A stretch of DNA of 64,000 nt, from assembly GCF_035607535.1 (NCBI RefSeq), contig NZ_JAYDZX010000011.1, positions 62,001-126,000 of the forward strand, written 5' to 3'. A program made the translations under genes and the position numbers. The notes below the pieces were generated by a model. It made no database searches. It was not told where the DNA came from and worked only from the letters and a program-made list of their open reading frames with translations. Source of the DNA: Salinimicrobium sp035607535 (GTDB taxonomy: Bacteria > Bacteroidota > Bacteroidia > Flavobacteriales > Flavobacteriaceae). Of the stretch, positions 26,514 through 36,456 are shown in pieces (the stretch's first letter is position 1; the number at the start of each line of letters is the position of its first letter).

Positions 26514-27179
26514 CTATATCAACTTGAGATCCTTGAGGATCCCTACAAGGTGAGGGGTGGTATTGGCACCAAACTCCTCACGCAATTCTTTTAATCTTTT
26601 TTCAATAGAGCTTTTACTACTGGGGGAAATGTTCCGGTTTTTAAAATCCTCCTGTATATCCTCCTGGGTATGACCCGTAGCGACAGCCTTTAGCATTTCC
26701 ATCTCCCAATCCCCTAGAATCAACATATTGTTGCTCTTCAAGACATTCTCAATACGGGCAGAATTATATTTTTCACCCCTGTTTACTGCAAGAATAGCTT
26801 CCTGCAGATCACGCATTCCATGACGATCCTTACAGATGTAACCATTAATATTCCCCGACTCCCAAAGGTCTCGCACAGTTTGCGGATGATCTTCAATGGA
26901 GTTGACCAGGATCTTTAGTTCCGGATCCTCCTTTTTAAGGATGGAGATAAGTTCCTTTCCGGAATTTATTTTTTGCGTGCGATGATCATTTTTAAATGAA
27001 AGATCACAAATAAGAAGATCGAAAGGTTCACCTTCCAAAAGAGCTTTTTTAGTGAGTAACCAGGCTTCATCACAATACTGTGCATGCTCCACCTTCTCAA
27101 TTTCCAGATCTTTTAGCAACCCTGAAACTGCAAGGTTTATGCTGTCCATATCTTCGGCCACCAAGACTTTTCGAAACAT
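26514..27179 (-). CDS. Orphan response regulator with LuxR-like output
   Basis: A 221-residue regulator. The receiver (residues 1-130, MFRKVLVAEDMDS at the start, phospho-acceptor Asp in LLICDLSF) is followed by a helical output domain whose EMEMLKAVATGHTQEDIQ resembles a LuxR-type helix-turn-helix. The frame can be read from 8 codons upstream, but MFRKVLVAED is the typical receiver start. No kinase lies beside it, so its partner is elsewhere, perhaps the large hybrid kinase at 8165 or a similar phosphorelay. A possible terminator with GGCCG/CGGCC pairing lies past its stop (26440-26510). Confidence 0.82.
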   Translation of the reverse strand: MFRKVLVAEDMDSINLAVSGLLKDLEIEKVEHAQYCDEAWLLTKKALLEGEPFDLLICDLSFKNDHRTQKINSGKELISILKKEDPELKILVNSIEDHPQTVRDLWESGNINGYICKDRHGMRDLQEAILAVNRGEKYNSARIENVLKSNNMLILGDWEMEMLKAVATGHTQEDIQEDFKNRNISPSSKSSIEKRLKELREEFGANTTPHLVGILKDLKLI

Positions 27180-27429
27180 TCCTACTTGTTTAGGTAATCT
27201 CACGACTTCATTATTATACCTTCAAAATTAAAACAATCTACGCAGCAGTTTTTACGGTTTTCCACAATTTGACGAAAAAACTCCATCTTTTTTTGATAAT
27301 CTCCAGTTCCGGATCTTCCTTTCTGTTCGAAAAGACGGGCTGAAAAGTTCCCTTTTTGAAAGAAATACTCAAGGGTGTTTAACAGTTAAAACCAAAGCTG
27401 TATATTTGATTTGCCTATCTAACCATAAT

Positions 27430-28506
27430 ATGAATATTCCGGAATTAGCTGCCTACATACTGGGGATCATTATCCTTTTTCCTACAGTAGCATCCATAAG
27501 TAAGCTCGACAACTGGTGGATAAGAGACTTTGATTTTCCGCGATTACAAATAAGCACGCTTATAATAGCAGTGCTCATCTACTGCGTCACTGCTTTTGAT
27601 TTTAGTGCCATCTGGGAATATATAATGGTAGGCCTGCTTGCATTGAGTTTCATCTACCAGGCTATAAAGATCTATCCCTACACCTACATTGCCTCCAAAC
27701 AGGTTAAAGAATATGTAGGGGAAGATGTAGAAAGGCAAATTTCTGTTCTGGTAAGCAATGTCTTAACCACCAATGATAAGTATGACAAATTGATCAAACT
27801 TATCATCAGGGAAAACCCCGATCTCGTCCTTACTTTGGAAAGTGATAAGAAATGGGAGAGGGAACTTGAACCAATTGAAGAAGAGTATCCTTATACGGTA
27901 AAGATCCCACAGGATAACCTCTATGGAATGCACCTTTATTCCAAGCTGGAGCTGGAAGATATCGATATCCAATATTTGATCACCGAAGAGATCCCTTCAG
28001 TTCATGGTAAGGTAAAGCTCCGAACCGGGGAAAAGATCAACATTCATTGCCTGCACCCCAAACCGCCCAGCCCTTCTGAAGACGACACCTCTACCAATCG
28101 TGATGCCGAGTTACTGCTGGTAGGTAAGGAAATTGATGGAAAGGATTCCACTCTGGTATTTGGCGACCTCAACGATGTGGCATGGTCCCGAACTACAAAG
28201 CTATTCCTGCGCCTAAGTGGTTTACTTGACCCTCGAATTGGCCGCGGATTCTACAATACCTTTCATGCCCAATATCCTGTTTTTCGATGGCCCCTGGACC
28301 ACGTCTTCCACAGTTCCGATTTTTTACTGCTGAAGTTGAAGAGACTGGAAGATATAGGTTCAGACCACTTTCCAATCTTCATTAAGCTGGTTTATCAGCC
28401 TCTTCAAAAAGATCAGAACGGGGAAACTGAAGAACCTGAAGAAGAAGAGGAAGAATGGGCAGAAGAAAAGATCGAAAAGGGAAAACAGTCCGAAAGGACA
28501 TCGTGA
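27430..28506 (+). CDS. Membrane-anchored endonuclease/exonuclease/phosphatase family protein
   Basis: A 358-residue protein with about three N-terminal membrane helices (residues 5-75) and an EEP-fold domain (about 95-325). Landmarks are VLVSNVLTTNDKYD, the metal-binding Glu in LVLTLES, FGDLNDVAW with catalytic Asp/Asn, and the terminal SDHFPI. Proteins with this layout are usually labelled endonuclease/exonuclease/phosphatase; phosphodiester or inositol-phosphate-type substrates are possible. A very acidic tail (EEPEEEEEEWAEE) closes it. The ATG at 27430 is preferred over an in-frame ATG 8 codons earlier because it begins right before the first helix. Confidence 0.86.
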   Translation: MNIPELAAYILGIIILFPTVASISKLDNWWIRDFDFPRLQISTLIIAVLIYCVTAFDFSAIWEYIMVGLLALSFIYQAIKIYPYTYIASKQVKEYVGEDVERQISVLVSNVLTTNDKYDKLIKLIIRENPDLVLTLESDKKWERELEPIEEEYPYTVKIPQDNLYGMHLYSKLELEDIDIQYLITEEIPSVHGKVKLRTGEKINIHCLHPKPPSPSEDDTSTNRDAELLLVGKEIDGKDSTLVFGDLNDVAWSRTTKLFLRLSGLLDPRIGRGFYNTFHAQYPVFRWPLDHVFHSSDFLLLKLKRLEDIGSDHFPIFIKLVYQPLQKDQNGETEEPEEEEEEWAEEKIEKGKQSERTS

Positions 28507-28559
28507 AAAATTCATTTTGACACCCGTACCGGGTCTGCCTTGATAAAAGCCGGGAAAGA

Positions 28560-28586
28560 CGGGATCCAAAAATGCCTTTTTTGGAA
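28560..28586. terminator. Palindrome between converging genes (terminator-like)
   Basis: CCAAAAA (28566-28572) pairs with TTTTTGG around TGCC, and short GG/CC extensions lie outside. It sits between the stops of the EEP protein and the SGNH hydrolase and could stop transcripts from both sides. It is a variant of the recurring CAAAAATG palindrome of this window. Confidence 0.55.
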
Positions 28587-28587
28587 C

Positions 28588-29295
28588 CTATTTGGCTTCG
28601 GTGAGCACGGGTTTCAAAACCTCCCAAACATTTTGTGCAACTATGTCGTAACCCTCGGCTGTAGGGTGAATGCCATCCTGTTGATTTAATTCAGGGTTTC
28701 CGGCTACGCCTTCCAGGAGAAAGGGAATCAGGTGAACCTCATTTTCGCGGGCAAGCTCAGGAAAGACTTCTTTGAAATCTGAAGTATATTCCGGCCCCAT
28801 GTTTGGCGGGATCTGCATGCCGGCAAGGATAATCTCCACATCGGGATTTTTCTCCCGTACTGTTTTGATGATCGCCTGGAGATTTCTCCTGGTCTCCTCT
28901 ACCGGAATTCCCCGTAGGCCATCATTAGCACCAAGTTCTAACACAAACACATCAACATCCTGATTGAGCACCCATTCGATGCGATTCTTACCGGCTGCGG
29001 TAGTCTCCCCGCTAAGTCCGGCATTGATCACTTCGTAATTGAGCCCCAGGGAATCGATGATTTCCTGGATTTCGGCAGGATAACCTTCAGCCGGATCCAA
29101 TCCCATGGCTGCAGTAAGGCTGTCTCCAAAAAAGAGGATCTTCCCGCTATCCCCGGTAGCTTCAGCTCCTTCAGCTTCATTTTCCACTTCAGTAGCGGTT
29201 TCTGTTTCAGTATGCTTTTCCTCTTTGGAAGTTTCCCCGCAGGAGGCAAAGAAAAAGAGGGTGGTCAAAAATGGCAAATACAACAGGTTTCTCAT
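28588..29295 (-). CDS. SGNH arylesterase lipoprotein, TesA-like
   Basis: A 235-residue lipoprotein (signal ending FFFASC, lipid Cys about residue 19) followed by an acidic Glu/Thr linker and the SGNH hydrolase domain (about 50-230). Block I is FFGDSLTA with the catalytic Ser, block III ELGANDG, block V DGIHPTAEGY with Asp and His of the triad. The domain matches E. coli TesA, a periplasmic thioesterase/arylesterase/lysophospholipase. As in E. coli, it is divergent from genes for a YbbA-like ATPase and YbbP-like permease. Start at 29295 gives the lipoprotein signal; a frame opening 29 codons earlier would place a basic segment before it. Confidence 0.9.
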   Translation of the reverse strand: MRNLLYLPFLTTLFFFASCGETSKEEKHTETETATEVENEAEGAEATGDSGKILFFGDSLTAAMGLDPAEGYPAEIQEIIDSLGLNYEVINAGLSGETTAAGKNRIEWVLNQDVDVFVLELGANDGLRGIPVEETRRNLQAIIKTVREKNPDVEIILAGMQIPPNMGPEYTSDFKEVFPELARENEVHLIPFLLEGVAGNPELNQQDGIHPTAEGYDIVAQNVWEVLKPVLTEAK

Positions 29296-29356
29296 AGCTA
29301 CAGGCTTGAAGTGGAAATCATTTCTTATTTTGCTTTTTCTGAAAGCGATTTTAAAG

Positions 29357-30040
29357 ATGACAAAAATATTGAACGTGCGCAACCTGGAGAAGAGCTATTC
29401 CAGCGGCTCCAGGCAGCTCACCGTACTACACGACATAAGTTTTGATATTGAAGAAAAGGAGACCTTTGCCATTGTAGGTCCTTCAGGGAGTGGAAAGACC
29501 ACCCTGCTGGGTCTTTGCGCCGGACTTGACCAACCTGATGCGGGAAACATAGAGCTCTGCAATACTAATCTCAGCGAACTCACAGAAGATGAGCGTGCAG
29601 TGCTGCGCAACCAGAAGATTGGATTTGTATTTCAGGACTTTCAACTCCTTCCCACCCTCACGGCACTGGAGAATGTTGCCGTTCCACTCGAACTTCAGGG
29701 TGCCAAAAATGCCATGAAAACAGGTCGGGAGTTACTGGATAAAGTTGGGCTGGGTGACAGGTATGATCATTATCCTTCGCAGCTATCGGGAGGGGAACAA
29801 CAACGGGTAGCCGTAGCCAGGGCTTTTTCCAATAACCCTGCTATTCTTTTTGCAGATGAACCCACCGGTAATCTCGATGCCGAAACGGGAGAAAAAGTCA
29901 TTGAACTGCTGTTTGAGCTTAACAGGGAAGCGGGCACTACTCTGGTGATAGTTACACATGATCTTGATCTCGCAAATATGACGCAGCGAATTTTGCGCCT
30001 TAAAGGCGGAAAAATAATGGAGTCTCATGAGCAAGTTTAG
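29357..30040 (+). CDS. ABC transporter ATPase, YbbA/LolD-like
   Basis: A 227-residue ATPase with Walker A (GPSGSGKTT), Q loop (FVFQDFQLL), signature (LSGGEQQRVAVARA), Walker B (ILFADEPTGNLD) and the His switch (VTHD). It is of the MacB/LolD/YbbA type, which drives mechanotransmission across the envelope and not simple pumping. Its stop overlaps the permease start by 14 bases, so both are made together. The ATG at 29357 is chosen: longer frames run backwards into the divergent esterase gene. Confidence 0.93.
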   Translation: MTKILNVRNLEKSYSSGSRQLTVLHDISFDIEEKETFAIVGPSGSGKTTLLGLCAGLDQPDAGNIELCNTNLSELTEDERAVLRNQKIGFVFQDFQLLPTLTALENVAVPLELQGAKNAMKTGRELLDKVGLGDRYDHYPSQLSGGEQQRVAVARAFSNNPAILFADEPTGNLDAETGEKVIELLFELNREAGTTLVIVTHDLDLANMTQRILRLKGGKIMESHEQV

Positions 30041-32573
30041 ATCAACCTCCTCTTTTTCATGGCTGGTAAAAATGGCCTGGCGCGACGGGAAAGCCAGCAG
30101 CCGAAAACTTGTGCTCTTCATGGCCTCCATAGTCCTGGGAATTGCTGCCGTTGTGGCCATCCAATCCTTTGGAGAGACACTGAAAGACAATATTTCCCTG
30201 CAGTCAAAGTCCATGATGGGTGCCGATTATAAAATTGATATGGACAAAGCTCCCGGAAAAGAACTCCTGTCAATAATGGATTCCCTTGGAGGTGCCGAAG
30301 CCAAAGAGATCAGTTTTGTCTCTATGGCAGCTTTTCCCGGCAAGGAGGGCACCAAACTCGTACAGGTTCGGGGAATCGAAGGCGACTTTCCCTTATATGG
30401 AGAGCTGGAGACAGATCCTCCCAATGCTGCAAGAACTTACCAGGAACAAGGACAAGCTCTTGTTGATGCCACTGTCATGAAGCAGTTGAGTCTGGAGCCG
30501 GGGGACAAAGTAAAAATAGGAGAAGTGGTACTTCCTATAGCAGGAGCCTTAATTTCGGTCCCGGGGAGCAATGCATTTTTCAGTTCGGTGGCACCCCCGG
30601 CGGTAATTCCTTTCAGGTTTATTAAAGAAAGCGGCCTGGTGCAAACCGGAAGTCGTATCTCTTATGACTTCTACTTTACTGCAGCTCCCAAGGTCGACCT
30701 TGAACAGCTGGACGAAGTGCTGGATCCACGGCTCGATGCCATGGAGGCAGATCTTGACACCCACACCTCGACCAGTGAAAGGCTTGGTCGACGCTATGAA
30801 AATTTCGGAAAGTTCCTGAACCTGGTCGCTTTTATTGCGCTGCTTCTCGGGTGTGTAGGGATCGCCAGCGCGATCAATATTTATATCAAGGGCAAGTTAA
30901 AAGCAGTGGCAGTGTTGAAGTGCCTTGGAGCAACAAAAAGACAGACCTTTTATATCTACCTCCTTCAAATTGCAGGAATGGGCATGCTTGGAGGCATTTT
31001 AGGAACTATTACCGGATTGTTTTTACAGCAGCTTTTCCCCATCCTGCTTAGAGACCTTTTACCTCTGGATGTAGAGATGAATTTCTCGCTCCAAATAGTT
31101 CTTATCGGCCTACTTCTGGGAATCTTTATGGCGGTGCTGTTCGCGTTGATCCCTTTAATTGGCACTCTCTATATTTCCCCTTTACAGGCCTTAAGAGTTC
31201 AAAGCAGAACAAATAAGAAAAAAGGTAAAGCAGAGCTGGCAGTTTTTGGTGCCATCTTTCTTTTTATTCTCCTATTTTCCTACTGGCTGTTGCAGGACTG
31301 GAGATATTCCCTGGCTTTTGTGGTAGGGATCATTGTAACGTTTTCCATACTTGCCGGAATAGCGCGGCTGTTTATGAAAGCCATCCGCGATAACTTTCCT
31401 TCGAACTGGGGCTTTCCGGCAAGGCAAAGCTTACAGAATCTTTACAGGCCGCAAAACCAAACTCTTACGCTTGTTCTTGCTATTGGGGTAGGTGCATTCC
31501 TCATCAGCACCCTGTACTTCACAAAAGATATTCTCCTGGCACAGGCCTCTATTGATGCGCAAACCAATAGCCCTAATATGATCCTGCTCGACGTGCAGGC
31601 GGGACAGGAGAAAGATGTGGAACAAACGATAAGGAAAAGCGGGAATCCTGTTCTGGATGATATCCCTATAGTAACAATGCGCGTGCACACAATAGAAGGA
31701 AGAACAGTTAACCAGATAAGGGAAGATTCTACCTCCAACATCAACAGATGGGTCTTAAATCATGAATTCCGGGTAACTTACAGAGATTCCCTTATTAATT
31801 CTGAAGAACTTCTTGCCGGAGAGTGGATACCCGAAGTGACAGATCCTAACCTCATCCCAATCTCTGTTAGTGACAATTTCGCTGAAGACGCAAAAGTGGA
31901 GCTTGGCGATAAAGTAGCCTTTAATGTGCAGGGGGTGATCATGAACACCGTAGTTCGCAGCGTGAGAACTGTAGACTGGAGCAGGATGCAACCCAACTTC
32001 TCTATAGTCTTCCCAAAAGGAATATTAGAAAATGCACCACAGTTTCGCGTCATCACTACCAAGGTGGCAAATGAAAACGCCTCGGCTTCCCTTCAACAGG
32101 ATCTCGTTCAATTGTATCCGAATATATCAATTATTGATCTGCGGCAAATCCTTAAGGTAATAGAGGACCTGCTGAATAAGATCGCATGGCTCATCAACTT
32201 TATGGCCTTTTTCAGCATTTTGACAGGAATAATTGTGCTCCTGGGAGCGGTGAGGACCAGTAAATTTCAGAGGATTCGAGAAAGTGTTCTATTGCGAACC
32301 CTCGGCGCCCGCAGTAAACAGATCCTGAAGATCCTGGCCCTGGAATACTTCTACCTTGGAGCATTGGGTACCCTGTCGGGAATTTTTCTTTCCCTCGTAA
32401 GTGGACAACTGCTGGCCTGGCTATTGTTTGACACCGCCTTTATTCCCTCGTATTTCCCATTCCTGGTCCTGTTCCCTGCAATCACTTTGCTGGTTATGAT
32501 TATTGGTCTCACTAATAGTATTAGTGTAATAAAAAGTCCGCCGCTGGAAGTACTTAGGAAGGAGAGCTATTGA
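30027..32573 (+). CDS. FtsX-family ABC permease, YbbP-like
   Basis: An 848-residue permease with about ten membrane helices arranged as two FtsX modules (about 260-385 and 715-835), an N-terminal helix (about 25-45) and two large periplasmic domains between them. GAxKRQTFYIYLLQ after the first FtsX block and TLGARSKQILKI in the second are the conserved coupling regions. It pairs with the overlapping YbbA-like ATPase. The length fits E. coli YbbP. Together with the divergent TesA-like lipoprotein it recreates the tesA-ybbA-ybbP arrangement of proteobacteria, suggesting a shared role in lipid or lysophospholipid handling in the envelope. Confidence 0.9.
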   Translation: MSKFRSTSSFSWLVKMAWRDGKASSRKLVLFMASIVLGIAAVVAIQSFGETLKDNISLQSKSMMGADYKIDMDKAPGKELLSIMDSLGGAEAKEISFVSMAAFPGKEGTKLVQVRGIEGDFPLYGELETDPPNAARTYQEQGQALVDATVMKQLSLEPGDKVKIGEVVLPIAGALISVPGSNAFFSSVAPPAVIPFRFIKESGLVQTGSRISYDFYFTAAPKVDLEQLDEVLDPRLDAMEADLDTHTSTSERLGRRYENFGKFLNLVAFIALLLGCVGIASAINIYIKGKLKAVAVLKCLGATKRQTFYIYLLQIAGMGMLGGILGTITGLFLQQLFPILLRDLLPLDVEMNFSLQIVLIGLLLGIFMAVLFALIPLIGTLYISPLQALRVQSRTNKKKGKAELAVFGAIFLFILLFSYWLLQDWRYSLAFVVGIIVTFSILAGIARLFMKAIRDNFPSNWGFPARQSLQNLYRPQNQTLTLVLAIGVGAFLISTLYFTKDILLAQASIDAQTNSPNMILLDVQAGQEKDVEQTIRKSGNPVLDDIPIVTMRVHTIEGRTVNQIREDSTSNINRWVLNHEFRVTYRDSLINSEELLAGEWIPEVTDPNLIPISVSDNFAEDAKVELGDKVAFNVQGVIMNTVVRSVRTVDWSRMQPNFSIVFPKGILENAPQFRVITTKVANENASASLQQDLVQLYPNISIIDLRQILKVIEDLLNKIAWLINFMAFFSILTGIIVLLGAVRTSKFQRIRESVLLRTLGARSKQILKILALEYFYLGALGTLSGIFLSLVSGQLLAWLLFDTAFIPSYFPFLVLFPAITLLVMIIGLTNSISVIKSPPLEVLRKESY

Positions 32574-32711
32574 GTTTTTAATTAAAGGGACGGATAAAAA
32601 TTTTCCTCTGAATATCATTTTTTAACTAGCCTCTCAAAAAGGTCATTTTAAAACCAAATCCTGCCGGTCTTCCTTTTCAAATTCCCGAAATTTGAAAAAA
32701 AATAAATTGTT

Positions 32712-33722
32712 ATGTCTCAAAAGAAATCTCTCATACCATATTCCATTCTTGAACTCGCCAGTGTTGGCGTGAATTCCTCTGTACAGGAAACCTTTAAGAA
32801 TAGCCTGGATCTGGCTCAGAAGGCAGAAGATATGGGCTACCATAGATTCTGGCTGGCAGAGCATCACAACATGAAAAGTATTGCCAGTTCGGCTACCTCA
32901 GTACTAATTGGTCACATCGCAGGCGGCACGAAAAAGATTAGAGTGGGTAGTGGTGGCATCATGCTTCCAAACCACTCACCTCTTATAGTAGCTGAACAAT
33001 TCGGCACCCTGGGTTCCCTTTATCCCGACAGGATCGATCTTGGACTGGGAAGGGCTCCGGGAACAGACCAGATCACTGCGCATGCTATTCGAAGTGACCG
33101 TATGCAGGCAGTTTATAAGTTTCCGGAAGAGATCTCGGAGATCCAGCAATATTTCTCGGTAGAAAATAAAAACGCTAAGGTACGGGCCACAGTAGCTGAA
33201 GGGGTTGATGTTCCTTTATATATTCTGGGTTCAAGTACAGACAGTGCACATGTTGCTGCAGAAAAAGGTTTACCCTATGCTTTTGCCAGCCATTTTGCAC
33301 CTGCCCAGCTTTTTGAAGCCTTGAATATCTACTACAACAAATTTCAGCCTTCTAAATATCTTGAGAAGCCATATACCATCGGCTGCATCAATGTTATTGC
33401 GGCCGAAACTGATGAAGAGGCAAATGACATCTCCACCAGTCTTCTCAGGTTGATGTTGGGAGTAATGACCGGGAATATTGATTATATGCAACCGCCTGTT
33501 CCAATGAATGCTGAACTAAGAGAGTTGGCTGCAAATCCTGCTTTTCAGAGAATGTTGAAATACGCCTTTGTTGGCAGTAAGGAAAAGGTAAAGGAACAAA
33601 CTGCCGAATTTCTGAAACAAACAGGAGTCAGTGAAGTCATGGTCGCTTCACATATTTACCATCACAGGGACAGGTTGGAATCATACAGGATATTTTCAGA
33701 AATTATGCAGGAGCTCAATTAA
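32712..33722 (+). CDS. LLM class flavin-dependent oxidoreductase
   Basis: A 336-residue luciferase-like monooxygenase. It has the family start (YSILELASVG), WLAEHHNM at about residues 46-53, GGIMLPNHSPL, and LGLGRAPGTD, all typical of the YhbW-like group in which FMN is used as cosubstrate. Length and absence of insertions are normal. The true substrate is unknown for most of this group. The next gene (PhzF-like) starts 47 bases downstream on the same strand, so the two are probably one transcript. Confidence 0.92.
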   Translation: MSQKKSLIPYSILELASVGVNSSVQETFKNSLDLAQKAEDMGYHRFWLAEHHNMKSIASSATSVLIGHIAGGTKKIRVGSGGIMLPNHSPLIVAEQFGTLGSLYPDRIDLGLGRAPGTDQITAHAIRSDRMQAVYKFPEEISEIQQYFSVENKNAKVRATVAEGVDVPLYILGSSTDSAHVAAEKGLPYAFASHFAPAQLFEALNIYYNKFQPSKYLEKPYTIGCINVIAAETDEEANDISTSLLRLMLGVMTGNIDYMQPPVPMNAELRELAANPAFQRMLKYAFVGSKEKVKEQTAEFLKQTGVSEVMVASHIYHHRDRLESYRIFSEIMQELN

Positions 33723-33769
33723 AAGTTAAGGTGTGGCCATTAGTGATCCTGAATTTTTACTTTTATGCA

Positions 33770-34558
33770 ATGCAATTACACCTATACCAGATCAACGCTT
33801 TTACAGACCGCTTATTTAGTGGTAATCCCGCTTGTGTGGTCCCGCTTTCTGAATGGCTGCCCGATGAGCTTCTCCTGAAAATAGCAAAAGAGAATGCTGT
33901 TGCCGAAACGGCCTTTTTTGTAGATATGGGCTACAAGTTTCACCTAAGATGGTTCACGCCCGAAATGGAAATGGACCTCTGCGGACACGCCACTCTTGCA
34001 GCTGCTCATGCCTTAAAGGAGATCAGGAAATATTCGCGTAATACCATCATTTTTGACACCCTTAGCGGTGAGTTGAAAGTGACAGTCGACAACGGCAAAT
34101 ATGTGCTTGACCTGCCATCCCGAAATCCTGTTACTACGCCTCTCCCGGACCTCCTAAAAAATTCGCTGAATATTCAACCCCAGGAAATCTTGAAAGCCAG
34201 GGATTTTGTCCTGGTGTATAACAGCGAACAGGAAGTAAGAGATATACAAATTGACCGAAGCCAATTCGATCAACTCGACCTGGGAACGGGCGGAGTTGTA
34301 GTTACCGCTAAAGGGACAGCATGCCATTTTGTTTCCCGTTTTTTTACTCCCGGGGCTTCTGTTTTTGAAGATCCCGTGACCGGTTCTGCCCATTGTTCCC
34401 TTACGCCTTACTGGAGTGAGAAACTCGGAAAGAATGAATTAACGGCAATGCAACTGTCAGAACGAGGTGGCCGGTTGTTCTGCCGTAATAAAGACCAGCG
34501 GGTTGAAGTTGCCGGCAGCGCCCGTACCTACTCCATCGGGAAACTTTTTACCGACTAG
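33770..34558 (+). CDS. PhzF family isomerase-like protein
   Basis: A 262-residue protein with the two-lobed diaminopimelate-epimerase-like fold. NAFTDRLFSGNPACVV at the start, the catalytic Glu in AVAETAFF and CGHATLAAAH in lobe one, and FEDPVTGSAHCSL in lobe two identify PhzF. Only the phenazine-cluster member has a known isomerase role; no other phz gene is here, so phenazine synthesis is not implied. An in-frame frame opening upstream at 33731 is not used because the fold begins at MQLHLYQ. Confidence 0.9.
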   Translation: MQLHLYQINAFTDRLFSGNPACVVPLSEWLPDELLLKIAKENAVAETAFFVDMGYKFHLRWFTPEMEMDLCGHATLAAAHALKEIRKYSRNTIIFDTLSGELKVTVDNGKYVLDLPSRNPVTTPLPDLLKNSLNIQPQEILKARDFVLVYNSEQEVRDIQIDRSQFDQLDLGTGGVVVTAKGTACHFVSRFFTPGASVFEDPVTGSAHCSLTPYWSEKLGKNELTAMQLSERGGRLFCRNKDQRVEVAGSARTYSIGKLFTD

Positions 34559-34559
34559 C

Positions 34560-36047
34560 TTAGCTGCTAATCTCTCTAGCTGCACGATAGCCCGATCTCA
34601 AGGCTCCTTCCATGGTACTTCTTAAGACACTGGTATGCTCCCCTGCAAAATGAATATTCCCCTGTGCTGCCTGTAGGTCTTTTAAATGAGCAGTTACATC
34701 CCCGGGTGCCGGCCAGCTGGGGCCACCGAGCGCATAGGGATCTTCTCCCCAGGCCTTGAAATATCCACCGGTGAAATGATCTTTTACACCGGGATGCACT
34801 TTCTCCATTTCGTTCAGTTGCCTTTCAATTGCCTCCTTATCTGAAAGGCCTTTTAGTTGTTTTGCACGGTCACCGGCAACATAGCTCTCAAGAATAGCAG
34901 GTCCTTCCTGCATATTATGCATATTGTGATAGGGGTTAACCTGCATCACAGGAAGATCTGTAAACGCCATTCCCGATAGTCCTTCATTCCTCCAAAAAGG
35001 CTTATCGACCTCAAGGTAGACGCGGGTTAGATCGATCTTTGGCATTTTGTCTATAGCCTCTGTTTTAGCTGCTGAAAGAGGAGGGTCAAAAGTGACATTT
35101 TGGAGTACCTTTAGTGGCAGGGTGACTATAACTTCATCTCCGCTAAAACTGGTTCTCTCTCCATTTCTATTAGCAATGACCTCTATCCCGTCACCTGAGT
35201 CCTTTATACTCTCTACCTCCACTCCATACTGAATATCATCCTTCATTCGTGCAGCCATTTTCTTTGGCAGGAGATCATTCCCACCTTTTAGAAGGAAAGG
35301 CATACCACTCATGAAAAGCCCAAAATCTGACATTGCCATAGACAGTCCGGAGGTTTTGTGAGGTACGGCAGCAAACCATTGAGTATTTTGCAGGAGCTTT
35401 ATAGCTCCGTCACTCGCACCCTGCTTTTTCAGATAATCGGCAAGAGACATTTTATCAAAATTTACCACCGGCGATTTATCCCATAGTCCGGGATCTCCGG
35501 CCTCTTTCGGTAGGGTATCTATGATATATTTTTGAACCAGTGCCATGGGATCTTTCCCCTGTTCTTCAGGATCGAGCTCGTAAGGCCAATCCACCTGTTC
35601 GCCTGCTTTGGCAGTGATACGTTTTCCGTTGAGGTGGTATATGATTTCTTCTTCTGGCCAGGCATAAGGAATTGTTTCAAGCTCAAATTCCCTGATGAGC
35701 TTTACTGCTTCAGTATAACTTTCAGAGTAAGCTGCAGCGCCCTCTTCAGCATACAGACCTTCAGCAAAAGGCTTACTTATAGTAGAGACCCTGCCTCCTG
35801 GCCTGTTTCGAGCCTCAAGAACCGTTACCTCATGACCGTCCTTGCGCAGTTGCCAGGCAGCAGCAAGGCCTGCAAGACCGGCGCCGACCACAACCAGCTT
35901 CTTTTTTGAATTTGTTTTGCCGGAAAGGAATTCTGTAGCCGAAAGACTCGCAGGAAAAAAGATTCCTGTTCCTAAAGCTCCCAATCCCAGGCCTACCTGT
36001 TGTAAAAATGTTTTTCTGGAAATTCTTCCCTCGCTCTCTTTTCTCAT
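34560..36047 (-). CDS. Flavin amine oxidase, Tat-type export signal
   Basis: A 495-residue FAD enzyme. The N-terminus has a twin-arginine-like signal (SRKTFLQQVGLGLGALGTG) and should be exported folded. The dinucleotide-binding motif VVGAGLAGLAAAW and the following GGRVSTI identify the flavin monoamine oxidase family; the C-terminus has HFAGEHTS. The substrate, an amine or an amino acid, cannot be read off. Its stop is 1 base from that of the PhzF-like gene on the other strand. The start at 36047 gives the signal; an extra 11 codons upstream add nothing recognisable. Confidence 0.88.
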   Translation of the reverse strand: MRKESEGRISRKTFLQQVGLGLGALGTGIFFPASLSATEFLSGKTNSKKKLVVVGAGLAGLAAAWQLRKDGHEVTVLEARNRPGGRVSTISKPFAEGLYAEEGAAAYSESYTEAVKLIREFELETIPYAWPEEEIIYHLNGKRITAKAGEQVDWPYELDPEEQGKDPMALVQKYIIDTLPKEAGDPGLWDKSPVVNFDKMSLADYLKKQGASDGAIKLLQNTQWFAAVPHKTSGLSMAMSDFGLFMSGMPFLLKGGNDLLPKKMAARMKDDIQYGVEVESIKDSGDGIEVIANRNGERTSFSGDEVIVTLPLKVLQNVTFDPPLSAAKTEAIDKMPKIDLTRVYLEVDKPFWRNEGLSGMAFTDLPVMQVNPYHNMHNMQEGPAILESYVAGDRAKQLKGLSDKEAIERQLNEMEKVHPGVKDHFTGGYFKAWGEDPYALGGPSWPAPGDVTAHLKDLQAAQGNIHFAGEHTSVLRSTMEGALRSGYRAAREISS

Positions 36048-36456
36048 AATATTTAGGTTGATTAATATTTTCCTGACCAAAGAATAAAGTAGGGGGAATT
36101 TTTACCCCCATGTTTGGGAGCAAAGCAGACAATAGCTGCCTGAATATTAAATATATAAAAAAAATAAATCTTCTTAAAAATGGCACCTTTGACCCACTGA
36201 AACATCTTGTTGCCTTAGCAATGCTGCACATAGGGCAAAAAACAATAGCCCCTTTCAAGGAGATTTGGTATGAAGATAGGCCTGGCCATGGCCATTATCA
36301 AAGATCTCCTACCTTATATTCCCGGCTGTAATTCGTTGTGTTCCATGCCTTATAGCTATACTTGAGGTGAAGATTTTCTTCATTAGGTAGAGATATACCT
36401 CTTTTATAGTTTACCCAAAGTTGTACTCCAAAAATGTCATTTTTGAAAGTCAGCCA
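36048..36456. other. Gene-poor gap with two hairpins and one palindrome
   Basis: No credible gene is seen. It holds a GGGGG/CCCCC hairpin near 36093-36111, a longer structure at 36258-36310 (AGGAGAT/ATCTCCT enclosing GGCCTGGCCATGGCC), and CCAAAAATGTCATTTTTG at 36428-36445, which lies 12 bases past the stop of the adenylate cyclase and may end it. Confidence 0.5.
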
